Shown piece after piece: positions 37,248-48,301 of a stretch of 64,000 nt of DNA. The stretch comes from Rhopalosiphum padi. Taxonomy: Eukaryota > Arthropoda > Insecta > Hemiptera > Aphididae. The notes below the pieces were generated by a model. That model searched no databases. It was not told the DNA's origin and saw only the letters and a program-made list of their open reading frames with translations. The stretch spans positions 54,028,748 through 54,092,747 of the forward strand of contig NC_083599.1 of the NCBI RefSeq assembly GCF_020882245.1, in the 5' to 3' direction. Positions within the stretch are counted from its first letter, which is position 1; each line of letters opens with the position of its first letter. Position numbers and translations under genes: made by a program.

Positions 37248-37740
37248 CAGTCGGGTCTCGATAATCCGAACACAGGCTAATCCGAAAGACGCGGTAATCC
37301 GAACGGGCTTGAGAATTATCTTATCGCTATATGTAATATGTACGTATGTATGTATTTATAAATAATATTTTCCGGTAATAACATTTTTCGATTATGTTTG
37401 TAATCACACGTGTATGAACGATGAAAGCTGCGAAGAACTAATGTTGTTTAGACGTTTTCGGGACAAGGCATACCAATCCATAATAGAAACCAGTGTACAA
37501 AAAAAAAAAAAAATCAATATCTTAAATAGTAAGGTTCATAATTATACTCATAATTATATTAATATTTTTATATATTCATTGTCTTTTGAAATAACGAGTT
37601 TTTACAGATAAAAATAAAATTTCATAATTTAAATTACAATAAATTTGATGTTTTTTTTTTAAGCCATAGGTAATCCGAACAAATCGCTAATCCGAACGAC
37701 CCCTTTCCCCAATCTCCTTCGGATTATCGAGACCCGACTG
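37248..37740 (+). mobile_element. pogo/Tigger-like DNA transposon, deletion derivative
   Basis: The two termini are identical over 23 bp as inverted repeats (37248-37270 and 37718-37740, beginning CAGTCGGGTCTCGATAATC). They are flanked on both sides by TA, the target duplication of Tc1/mariner-pogo elements. Subterminal TAATCCGAAC motifs repeat three times on the left and twice on the right, a known arrangement for Tigger-like ends. The element is only 493 bp, so most of the transposase is missing. Perfect termini argue for fairly recent mobility compared with the other elements in this window. Confidence 0.85.
37414..37611 (+). pseudogene. Truncated Tigger-like transposase C-terminus
   Basis: Inside the element the frame begins with an acidic DES.EE stretch and continues LFRRFRDKAYQSIIETSVQK. 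This resembles the C-terminal tail of pogo/Tigger/jerky-family transposases (acidic patch, then LRRLREKAF...K(Q)TKI). After a run of A residues it reads into AT-rich sequence. The DNA-binding and DDE domains are absent, so it is non-functional. The similarity is by motif recall and moderate. Confidence 0.5.
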
Positions 37741-38461
37741 TATAATCAAAAATGCGACCTAAAATGCAGCAGACTATACTAAAGTTACACAGTGTGAAAT
37801 ATGTATCATTGGACCACTACAGATAAAAAATAAAAAAAAAGACGAATTAAAACATATTTATGAGGAATAAAATTATAGAAGTTGCAAATTTTAACTTATA
37901 TTTTATTTTGTATTATTTGATAAAAAAATAACTAATGTTTGTGAAGTATACTTTGTTATTGCTATTAATTTATTTTACTATTAGTAATACTGTATATCCT
38001 GGTTGAATTAATTTTATTAGAAAATAAAATGTTTAAAATTTGAATATTTTGTCCATGGATATTGTGACCAATTACTATTTTTTTTAATAAAAACTAATTG
38101 TTTTAATAATTAATAATTATTTTGCTTTGAATTTTCTATTTTATGACTAATATAATATAATATTTAATGCTTATATCTTACAATGATAACAAAAATAAAA
38201 TTAAACAAACAACAATGTTTGTGTTTTAATAAACAATTTAAATTATTTCGTCCGTGATGTAAAATTTAATATTTTGTTTATGTTAACTATTTTACTAGAC
38301 ATAGAACTCACGTTATTTAGTAATAAATTATTATATTAGTAAATAACTTTTAAATATTTATATAAGTGTTTACTAACTTTATACTTATTAAAATAATTTA
38401 AGATTTTTACAAATATACATAAAAATATAAATATATACATACTTTTATTTTAAAATTTTTT

Positions 38462-38640
38462 AGATGTTCTATGGTCATTTGTTGAGAAAAACCAGTATTG
38501 TGCCAAATCTGTGGTGAATCTTTAACAGAAAAACAGCTTGTATACTGCCGAAACTAAGAAAAACCAAAGTCCATATAACCTATATAAGCTCCCAAGAAAT
38601 CAAGTTCAAGCTGTATATCATGAATAAAAAAAATAGTTAT
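38462..38640 (+). pseudogene. Exon-like fragment with C-x2-C motif and stops
   Basis: An acceptor-like TTTTAAAATTTTTTAG precedes a plus-strand segment richer in GC. One frame reads EKPVLCQICGESLTEKQLVYC and stops shortly after, suggesting a zinc-finger-like CxxC. Another frame is open over the first 17 codons. No single frame stays open. It is probably a decayed transposon or gene fragment, and its origin is not recognised. Confidence 0.25.
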
Positions 38641-40094
38641 AATAATAAAGTTTATTAATAATATTTAAGTAAAAAGTAATTATTATGCATTATAAAAGTG
38701 AATATAATGATTCTTACGCGATATATATATCAGGATAATACTCATTTTTTTATTACTATAATTTTCAAGAAAATTTAAAAATTTATTTTAAAATCATGTT
38801 ATAATAAATTGTTATCAATATACAATATATTTTTTTGATTAACTGAAAGTACTTAAATAAAAAGTTTATCCATTAATAACTAATTTAAGGTTGTTGCTAA
38901 TAAAATATTTTATTTCTTTTTAATAAAATATTATATTGTATAATAACAATATTTAAAAATTCTAATAATTTATTGAAAGTGGAAATTTTATAATCCTTGT
39001 TTAGTCTAAACAATTATCATCTTTATTCTCAATTTTATAATAAATCTAAAAAATGTAGTAACCATATGTTTAATTTTTGTACCTAAACATATTATGTACT
39101 AATTTATATTAATTTTATTTTCATTGCAATTTTTGTATTCTAAAGATCAAAATTATGTTCTTATTCTAAACAATTTAATCATTAATTGCAAATATTGTGC
39201 CAGGTATAATTATTATTTATAATGTTTTATAGATACAAAACAGTTTACATATTATTAAATAATTTGTTAAAATAAGAGACTTATAAATATACACTCATTT
39301 TGATTGCATTAATATTAAAACGATTGTCACAAAGAATATATATATTTTATATATAAAGTATATAATACCATATATTATCTTATACATTTTATAAAAATTG
39401 ATGTTTAAGAATTTAAAAATATTTTTTTTGTGTTTATTTTTAGGTTATCATAAATTATTATTATTCATTGCCTATACTCTAGAGTAATAATTATAATTAT
39501 AAAAAATTAACTTTGACATTTTATTTTAAGTTTTGAACAGTGTAAAATCCACGTATAACTTAGCAACTAGCAAGTATACAGTATACATAGTATAGTTATT
39601 CTTAATAATTATTTTAAAATGTTGTGCAGTAGGTATCTACTTAATAATATAGTAAGACTAACACTTAAAGTGTAGTAAGTGTATGAAATTTGAAAATTTT
39701 TTGATATTGGCTATTAATTAAGTATTATAATCTAAATAAATTGTATTGATTTTTTCATTTTAAACGTTATATCAAACAGGATATATTTGTTTATATTATA
39801 TTTTTCCAATTTTTTTTTTTATTATCTAAATAATGTTACTGATTTATTTAAATTATTCATTATTACTATTTATTAATACATTATAATTTAGCAATATTTG
39901 CACTATTACACCTTTTCTCAAACATTTTATATGAAATAAGATTTTTGTAACAATAAACTAAATTTAAACTAAATATCATGATCAACTAAACCAAACAATT
40001 TAAAATAAAAAAGATCAATTATAAATACCTAATTGGTACATATTTTTTATATACCTATAATATATAAAATAGACTATTTAATATTTTGGATTAC
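38641..40094. other. AT-rich non-coding stretch
   Basis: Very AT-rich with no gene or recognisable repeat end. It follows a decayed exon-like fragment and precedes the small minus-strand ORF, so part could be its 3' flank. Confidence 0.5.
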
Positions 40095-40268
40095 TCATTT
40101 TTTTGCTGTTGGTGGCGGATTGCTGTAATTTCTTTTTTTAATATTATATACACCACCTCTAGTTTTTATCTTCCCCAAATCAATTTCTTTTTGCTTTGTT
40201 TTTAAACTGCTGATTTTTGATGATTTGTCATGTTTTAAACATTTTACATTTTTTTCCATAATATCCAT
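40095..40268 (-). CDS. Small Lys-rich protein, 57 residues, or terminal exon
   Basis: ATG at 40268 and TGA at 40097-40095. The sequence begins MDIMEKNVKCLKHDKSSK and ends NYSNPPPTAKK. It is Lys-rich (about 15 of 57) with one Gly-Gly turn and a Pro-rich basic tail, and has no signal peptide or membrane segment. Nineteen bases upstream of the ATG lies a clean acceptor (CTTGTTTATTAG at 40288-40299, minus strand), and an in-frame TAA sits between the two. So the ATG is the first in this frame and the ORF would be wholly within a terminal exon. Codon composition is more protein-like than the surroundings (CCG CCA CCA, GGT GGT, TTG GGG). A nuclear or nucleolar basic protein is possible, but I recognise no family. 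A retrocopy fragment is the alternative. Confidence 0.45.
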   Translation of the reverse strand: MDIMEKNVKCLKHDKSSKISSLKTKQKEIDLGKIKTRGGVYNIKKRNYSNPPPTAKK

Positions 40269-40544
40269 GTCACGGTGAGATTACCTTCTAATAAACAAGA
40301 AATAAAACAAATTCGACTAAAATGTTATTAATAAATTATGAAAACTAACAAATATTATGCATAATATCTACTGTTGAAATGAATGTTTTTTCTTCCAGTG
40401 CTCAGTTGACCTGAAATTGTATAATGAATGAATTCACAGACCACAGTGCTTAAATAATTTTAAATGTATCTATTTCACTGATGTACCTAAATTGAATAGA
40501 TTTCCTGTTTTATTAAAAGGGTATACTTTGGCTCCCCTATTTTT

Positions 40545-40630
40545 TTCAGTCTTATTGGCCTGGATTAAAATTTACAATGCGCCGACGGCGCACGAGCGAT
40601 AGCCCATGGCCCTACGGCTACGAGTAAAAA
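40545..40630. mobile_element. Possible hAT-type terminal fragment
   Basis: GGCCTGGATTAAAATTTACA and the following GC-rich palindrome-like GCGCCGACGGCGC form an isolated CpG-rich patch. It resembles the 'CAGGGCCTGATTTAA' end of the element at 52302. A partly similar AAAATTTACAATGC...GACGGC motif appears at 51733-51793. No partner end was found. Confidence 0.3.
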
Positions 40631-40855
40631 TTAAAATATATTATTAATTGTTATGAATACTATATAATGCGTAGGTGGTAGGACTGGTAGGTATATAATA
40701 TAAATGTATGATATAATATTATTATGTATGTAGGTAGGTAATAAATAGGGCTCGGGACTTCTAGGAGTTTGCATGTTTTTAAAAACATATAGCTAAGTAA
40801 TATAAAAATTTGTTTCATAGTATTACGAGTTTATATTTAAAATGTATAGTTGCAT

Positions 40856-40932
40856 ATTTTGCATACTTGACCATTTTTCATTTATAAGTGCATATTTGAC
40901 CATTTTTAATTTTATAAGTGCATACTTGACAA
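40856..40932. repeat. ~33-bp tandem repeat, about 2.3 copies
   Basis: The unit TTATAAGTGCATACTTGACC plus ATTTTTNA is repeated with small differences (GCATACTTGACC, GCATATTTGACC, GCATACTTGAC). It lies directly upstream of a putative transposase exon and could be subterminal repeat structure of that element. Confidence 0.7.
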
Positions 40933-40956
40933 TAATTTATGTAAACGGGTAAAATA

Positions 40957-41087
40957 ATGGATGTAATAAACTTTGTAGAATTAATTAATTTTTACAACCT
41001 TGCAGCTAAAGAAAATAATGATATATTATATAAACAATATATTAGAGACACGCAAAATCCAATTGATTTTTATGCCGATAAAGAATG
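40957..41087 (+). CDS. Possible PIF/Harbinger-type transposase first exon
   Basis: ATG at 40957 opens 43 codons ending at a strong donor (GAATG|GTAAGT at 41087/41088, phase 2); without splicing a TAA follows at once. The peptide begins MDVINFVELINFYNLAAKEN and contains RDTQNPIDFYADKE. The 'RD..NP...Y.D.EF' pattern resembles the region just before the helix-turn-helix of Harbinger/HARBI1-like transposases. I did not find the next exon within 1 kb, so this is a fragment or a distant match. A host gene first exon is the alternative. Confidence 0.35.
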
Positions 41088-41099
41088 GTAAGTGAAATA

Positions 41100-43460
41100 A
41101 TTTTCAATAGAAATTACCATATGTGGACGTCATGTATTTTATTTTTGTTTATGCCTAAGTGCCCTAAGTTAATACAAAAATATTCCAAAGGGTAATATAA
41201 GGGTCACATGATAATGTGAGTGAATTTATGATAATAAATAAAAATTTAATAATAACGTATGATTAATAAAATAATATATTTTTTTTAATATTCATTTTTT
41301 ACAATTTAATTTGTTGAACACATTTTATTAATATTAAAATATTGAATATTCATAGTATAAAAAAAAAGTGTGCAGAGTATAATCAAGTGCCTACCTTAAC
41401 TACCACATGAGCACGCTTATGAATAGCATATATAAATATATAATATATTATAATATAATACCCAAGAAATAATTAAAATGCATTTATACTCACCGATTAT
41501 TCTTAGCTATGGACATAGTTCTACCTATATAAATTAAAATATTAACAACAAAAATTTTAATTCATAATTTCATGCATCTTATCAAAATAAGAATAAGAAT
41601 TACTTTTGCTTAAAACTTCTAAAATTATGACTTAAGCCTGTTTATGAATACTTATGAGTTTTGAATTTATGATTAAGCATTACTTTTTAAAGTAAAAGAT
41701 AAGAATAGGCTTAGGAATTGATTATAAATACGGCCCTTTAGATCCTGAGCAGAACGATGAATGCATTGAATTTACATAGAATAATAATGTGTTTTTATGT
41801 GTATACTGTGTACACATTATACAATAAAATAAAATATAATATGTGGTAGAAAAAATTCTTAGGTCTTTAATATTTAAAAAAAATATTTCCCGAAAAACGA
41901 AAAAAAAAATATGAATTTTTTTAGAAAAATCAATAAAATAAAGTTAAAAACCTTTGATAGTACCTCAGAGGCGCTAGGTTTTGAAAATATCATGGTGGCT
42001 CACTTATAAACACATACAGTTTTACTTAAATAATTACTATGTATTAAACATTACTAATCGTTAAACAATTACTAAAATATAGTTATTTGTTATTTTGTAT
42101 GTTAAAACATTTTAATAGTATTAGCAATTTTAATTTTAAGGGGCTTAGCTCGGATGAACTCCACCTTATCGAGCTCATGGGGGACTGCAGCCTCCGAGCC
42201 CACCTGTACTCGGTGCCCCTATTTGAAATAATTTAGTAATTTATTTTTTTCAAATATCTTTAATAGAACAATCTTTAGTATTATAAATTTAACATATTAA
42301 ATATCTTATGTATTTGTATCAGCCTTATTTTATAAAAATAATTTAAATTTTTACTCAACTTTTTTGACGTCAATTCAATTTTTATGCTACACTATAGTTG
42401 TCTACAAAATGTGTTTCTTTATGTTGTTATAATTCAAATCAAATAACTGTAGTCTGTAGATGCATGGCATTTTTACCAAATGATAATATTATTATTTTCT
42501 ATACGATATAATTACGACGTACGAAAGTATTTTAAAGTACCTCCTTACGTATGTAAAGTGTAAAGATGACATTTATTTTTTTTATTAATACATAAACAAT
42601 GTATTTCAAATATAAACATTTCTACATATGTCTGAGCAAAAGAAAAACCGCGACTAAACGAACATTCAATAGATTTGTTATTGTATCATTTACAATAGTA
42701 CCTATACATTATAATATAATTATGCAATAAATAATAAGTAATAACGAATAACGAATGCTATAATTGGTAAGTTCATTTCAACATTAAATAATAAGAGTAA
42801 CGACTAACGAGATTATTTATTATATATGTACCTATCAACTTTTCTCTTTCTGATTTACTTCCTCAATTTATTTTTATTATAATATAACTACAGTTATTCA
42901 AAGTGATTTAATTCAATTTATTTTATAATAATACAAAAAAAATCTAATTCAGTCAATGGGAGTTGTCCGATTTGCATATTATATAATTAATACCTAAACC
43001 TATGCGGGAACCGCCCTGCGCGTGTGCCTAATTATGCAATAAAACGGTTTTTTTCCAGTAATTCTACAGTTATATTCACAACTGGATAAGTCTAACGAGT
43101 CAATTTATTTTCAATAAAAATACGTATTTAGGTATTAAATACCAATAAAATATTTTTTACGCAAAAAAATTTTAGTGATGCGTGCCTATCAAAATTTTTA
43201 AAACTTATTTATTGCACGAGATATAAATAATACATATTAATATTAAAAGGTAAGTTTTATTTTATCAAATTATTTTTTCTAATACTCTTTAACTTGTAAA
43301 ATAATACCCCATTAACTAAAAATTATAACCAATGATACATACATAATCTAAACATTATATTTACATTCATCTACTATCCTCCATAGACGTTGTTTTTTTG
43401 TCGTACCCAATACCCATATAGTATTATGTTGTCTCTTGTCTACGTCTAAGTGTCTAACTT
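41100..43460. other. AT-rich non-coding stretch with one GC-rich repeat scrap
   Basis: No gene supported. At 42139-42232 a GC-richer segment (GGGGCTTAGCTCGGATGAAC ... CACCTGTACTCGGTGCCCC) looks like a transposon terminal fragment. A GGGGCTTAGCTC match also occurs inside the hAT remnant at about 29775. Confidence 0.45.
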
Positions 43461-43469
43461 ATAGTAACG

Positions 43470-45130
43470 CATAACATAGTAAATTTTACATTCAGAAGAA
43501 TTCATTTCACTGTTATTTTTAACATTGTAGAGAATTGAACTAGCCACTAGGTATTACCAAATTTAAAAGTAAGAATATTATTCTAAGCCCACATATGTAG
43601 GTTTTTTACTGTACGTTTTAAAATGCTCATGCGAAAAATATGAGAAGATATATGAGTGCAAGTTTTCTTTAAAAGACCGACAACAAAAATACAGACAAAA
43701 AAGTTCTATGAAAAACAAGTCGAATGGAATACAATTTTGGTAATAAAATCCAATATTTATTTTTATTATTACGTACCTAATACGCAAATACAATTATTTT
43801 TTAATTAACACTTAATATTAATATTTAACTAATATTTTACTAGTCTAAAATGGTCTAAAAAATGTTTATATAGATACTGAATACTCATCATTTTTAGGTT
43901 TAAAATATAAACACTTTTTATTCTCATATAATTAAAAACAAAAATTTTCATTAAAAGAGTAATATCGCTGATTTCAACCTCTGCAAGTATTCCGTCATCC
44001 CTTGAATTCAATCCATTATTATTTTTTGATTTAAATAAAAATTCCAACGTTTCAACAAACAAATAATATGTATATTTTTATGCTTGGACAGTAGAGACAT
44101 AATCAATTTAATAAAATTAATAAAATAATATTTAAGTGGTCTGTAGTATAGACAATATGGTAAACATAAATTGCTATACAATATAACTAATTTTGAATTC
44201 AGATAACATTTTACTTATAAACATAATATAGTTTTATTAATATTAACAATTATACAATAATAATTTTATTCTATAGAATTCTATAGTAAATATTAATAAG
44301 TAATAATTTATACTACAATTTTATATTTTGTATAAGTATATTAAGTAATATATTTGTTATATGTTATGTGTTTTTACAATTTAATAATTTGTATAATAAT
44401 AACATTAATAACCAATAAATATTTAAAAATATTTGAAAAAGAAAATATTATATTATAATATTATTTTTATTTTTGGGCGTATTGTAAGATCATTTTGTTA
44501 TTGTTTTTTTTTATTCATTTTCACAAGTTTAGTATTTGACGTTTACAAAATCAGTTGTGAAATAAAATTTAGAAAATAGTTCTATAGTAGTCCTATATTA
44601 CAATTGTTATCTTTTTAAATAATTTGAATTTTTTGTGTGCTGTGTACTAGTGTACTGAGTCCGACGTTCGTATTATTACTTCAAAAGTTCAGATTATCTG
44701 AGACAATCACCTATTCACTTTTGTATAAAAAAAAGTTAACTTTATCTTTAATATGATTTTGACATAAAATAAAACGAATAACGATAAATGTTATCTTATT
44801 TCAAATTATTGCTTTAACGAATATGTAGATACAATTATTCATAAGAAGACGCTAAATCTGCATGCGTTGTCTCTCTCTCTATCTTACAAACGCATAATAC
44901 AGCACTTTAAACGTTCTGAAGAATTCATTAAACTATTTTATACTTACAGTGAATTTACCTATTATAAATGCTCATAATTCGCTTCAAAATAAAAAATATT
45001 AAAAAAAAACCTATATAGTTCACTAGACAACATTCATACATTTTAATTTGATAATATTGATAAGGTAAATTCACTGTAAGCATAAAATAGTTAAATGGAT
45101 TCTTCAGAATGTACAATTTACTATGTTATG
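43470..45130. mobile_element. Inverted-repeat cluster, probable nested MITEs
   Basis: CATAACATAGTAAATT..ACATTC.GAAGAAT at 43470-43505 recurs inverted at 45092-45130 (about 41-bp arms with a few mismatches). A third, longer related arm at 44897-44969 pairs with 45063-45130, carrying ACTATTTTAT(A/G)CTTACAG and TGAATTTACCT in both arms. So one right arm is shared by a long (1.66 kb) and a short (about 0.23 kb) foldback. No transposase was recognised; the minus-strand frames at 43578-43793 and 43829-44062 lack domains. Confidence 0.55.
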
Positions 45131-45291
45131 TATTTATAAGACGAGGACAAGGCTTACAGGGGTGTATATTTATATTTATCACTTATTACAAACAATAATA
45201 AAATATAGTATATAAAATTAATACCTATAATATATTAAATATATATTATAATTTATATTATAGGTACCTATACTGACAATATTGTTTTCAG

Positions 45292-45462
45292 ATATTACAA
45301 AAATAAAATTATTTTTAAATTAAACAACACATTAAACTAATACCTATCAACTGGTAATTTCGACGTGTGTCATCGCAACGAATGTCAACGATATTGGAAA
45401 GAATATGTAGGAAGGAAAGCCCTAACACTGTCGGAGTCTATGTATTATACTCATTACTGCAG
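45292..45462 (+). pseudogene. Cys-containing exon with one internal stop
   Basis: It is bounded by an acceptor (TTGTTTTCAG|AT) and a strong donor (TGCAG|GTAAGA). The frame starting with one leftover base reads YYKNKIIFKLNNTLN, TAA (45338-45340), then YLSTGNFDVCHRNECQRYW, KEYVGRKALTLSESMYYTHY, C. It has phase 1 at entry and phase 2 at exit. Downstream of the stop the composition is strongly protein-like, with Cys spacing C-x4-C-x25-C and conserved-looking Tyr/Trp. The spacing loosely recalls Cys-rich extracellular modules such as GFR-alpha/GAS1 domains, but I would not assign a family. It could be a decayed exon, a variant or assembly error at one base, or an alternative exon that truncates the protein. 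Confidence 0.45.
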
Positions 45463-45919
45463 GTAAGAAAATTAAACTGGAGTTTACAATCACCCATATA
45501 ATTATATTCTTACTCAATCTATAATCTATGTTCAATATATTGTTATCGCATTGCAAGTATAGTTGTATACTTATATAGTTATATTATACCTAGTGGCTAT
45601 ACTGCTATAGTGGCTAACATTGAGTATAATATAGATAGACTTAAATTAAGTAATTATACCTGCTAAATAGTAAATTCTAATGTAATAATTAAAAAATTAT
45701 TGGAAGATAAATGTACATTTTCTGTACTATTTGTATATCGTTAATAGGTAGTATAAAAAAGTAAGACATTTAGTAAGTCAGACTTTTGTGTAATTGTACA
45801 TAATTGGCAAAGAATTTAGCATGCATAATATATCTAAAATCTAATATTTTGTTTCACCGTGTATACATAGAACATAGATATAAGATAACTTTGTTTATTA
45901 CTTATGTCTTATTAGTTAT

Positions 45920-46515
45920 TATGTATATAGGTTTAGTTTATATCATAATATAGTATATACCTATTCCTATCTATTCGTTCATTCGCGGGGCATATCAGGT
46001 CAATATTTCGGTTTGAACTTTTTTCGTAGGAGTAGGACTTATAATTTGTGGTGGGGAGCGGCAGAATGTTGTGTGTGTATGTCGGTAGAAATAATACAAT
46101 ATTATGCCTATAGTGTGATGTCATTTCGAAACAACTTTCAGCCGAGGTATGGAGTCGTCTGAGTGTGTGTGTGACGTGTGCACGGTTTTGATGGTATATG
46201 TATATGGTGAAACCAATAATATTAAGTATTAACTTATATTATATATATACATAAATACTATAAATATATATGTGTGTGCATATATAAATATAACTATAAT
46301 ATAGGTAGTTGTATCGAATGATGTGTATTGTTGTCTTAACTACATTCGGTTGCTACGCTGTAAATCGTTAAGTCCGTCGCGCGCGTGTCTGTGTGTGTAT
46401 GTGTGTTACCGGTGGCGTATTGTATACACTGCAGCGCGATCGGCAGTGTACCGAAAGCCGCGTCACGGGGTGGATTTTTGACGTAACTACTAAGTGAAGG
46501 ACGCACACAGGTAAA
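45920..46515 (+). promoter_or_regulatory. CpG-enriched islet, candidate promoter / non-coding first exon
   Basis: GC rises in patches (45975-46040, 46130-46200, 46365-46515) with TG/GT repeats and CpG clusters (GTCCGTCGCGCGCGTGTC near 46371-46388). On the plus strand it ends at CACACAG|GTAAAT (46511), a usable donor. No frame on either strand looks like protein. In this AT-rich genome such islets usually mark exons, so a leader exon is plausible. It could serve the plus-strand EGF-repeat gene 14 kb downstream, which is an inference. Confidence 0.3.
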
Positions 46516-46816
46516 TGCTCGCACATGTAAACACACACATATAAAGCACAAGCATAATTAAAAAAAAATATTATATTATTTATGAATTACGAGCACTTAA
46601 ACTCAAACAACTACACTAATACACTATTTAGTCTCATGGATCCGATAATTACGTTTTTTCATTAGAATGCAGTTTGCGAATCGCTATTGACTTAATTGAT
46701 ATGTTACACTGAAATCACATGATATTAATAATATTAAGAATCATTTTAAAACAACTGTTATATTATAGTATATTATGCGTTGAAAATGCATTAATGTACA
46801 TGTACCTACTCAATAC

Positions 46817-46851
46817 TGATGACTGATGAGTGATGAGTGATGAGTGATGAC
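46817..46851. repeat. Heptamer tandem repeat (TGATGAG)5
   Basis: Five consecutive 7-bp units: TGATGAC, three TGATGAG, TGATGAC. It is perfect in length, with only the terminal base varying in the outer units. Confidence 0.95.
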
Positions 46852-47560
46852 GAAACTGCAGTGACCACTATGGATATAATAATAAATTAATGAGTAAGCA
46901 AATGCGTCTTATGACCGTATCACGAAAAATATCGTCAAACCATTATTTAAGAAAAACTAAAAAATACGCATCGACAATAAGCCAACATCATTTATATATT
47001 AATATAAATATTTTAGTGTTATACAATAGGTATATAATATTAGCCATTATGTCCCATACTGTAACGAAAAAAGTTCACACCTTTCGGATTTGAGGTTTGA
47101 CGTTTGAAGATATATTATAGACATTATAGTATGATTCGAGTTTATTTTCTATTTTGGTTGATTGGTTCGTACTTACCACCTTATACCACAGTTACGGTAT
47201 ACCACACCATGGAGTAGGTAAACTGTGGTAAATACGTTGCAAACCAACAATTGAATTTAATAATTATATAGTCACATAGATAGTACGAGTATTTACCATA
47301 GTTAAATTTTTCAAAACTTAATTATTTTGTACACATAAATACATATTATTCCTAGTAATTCCAGTATACGTTCATGTTCATTATGTATTTCCGGTATTAA
47401 ATTCTGCGTATAAATATCTAAATCGTTTCCAACTTTATATGGGTATTACGAAAACACGTAAGTATGCATTAAGACCTAAATAATAAAAGAAAATAACTAT
47501 GATAGGGTTTTATGTTTTCAATTTCAATATTTATTACGAGATATAATATTATGGAACAAA

Positions 47561-48301
47561 TGCAGTTTAGTTCCCACGCGATTTTTTCGATTTTTTTTCT
47601 CCAAAACGCGTGTTTTAAAGCACTGAATACAAAAGTCTACTTCAAAAATTCTCGCAAATCATTATTTTGGAAGTTATATCTTTTCAAAGTTTACGATTTT
47701 ACGCATTTACGCATGTATGCGCGAAACGCTGTATACTTTTCTTTCTTACGTGATCGTATTGGATTGTTACCTCTTATTAATTATGTTAATTTATCTTGTT
47801 ATAATATTATCATCACTATTATAACTAATTATTATACTTAGATTATTATATTTCACGACTTTCAAAAGGCAATAGAATTAATAATGTTTTATTTTTGGGA
47901 ACAAATTCTTCATTTTCCAAACATTGATAACTAATAAAATCAATATAACAACTCGATGTCACAATATACTTCGGGCAGTGGCTACGCGTGTGTCGGCTTT
48001 CGTCGCTACGTTCCGCAAATCGAAAATATCCCTCGACTTGCTAAGCAAAACCACCTTATGTGGGTCACAGGGTAAAAACTAAAATATGTATTAACAATAA
48101 TTAATATTAATACGAAAACGTAGGAAAGCAAAGTATAATACAGCGTTTCGTGTACGCATACGTAAATGCGTAATATCGTAAATTTTGGAAAGATATAACT
48201 TCCAAATAATGATTTGCGAAAATTTTTCAATTAGACTTTTATATTCAGTGCTTTAAAATAAACGTTTTGGAGAAAAAAAATCGCGTGGGAATTAAACTGC
48301 A
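47561..48301. mobile_element. Long-TIR foldback element, 741 bp
   Basis: The left arm begins TGCAGTTTAGTTCCCACGCG and the right arm, reverse-complemented, begins TGCAGTTTAATTCCCACGCG. Homology extends about 200 bp inward on each side (47561-47760 against 48108-48301). It includes the matched CTCCAAAACG, TTTTAAAGCACTGAATA and GTATGCG/GTACGCA segments with scattered mismatches. The centre (about 47950-48075) is a GC-richer unique segment. Open frames in the two arms are reverse-complement cousins and not genes. No transposase and no clear target duplication were seen, so the superfamily is unassigned. Confidence 0.8.

Noticed and set aside
47512..48230. Two frames of 109 and 74 codons in opposite orientations with similar peptides
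   Set aside because: They are the two inverted arms of one foldback element, which explains their similarity; no known domain.
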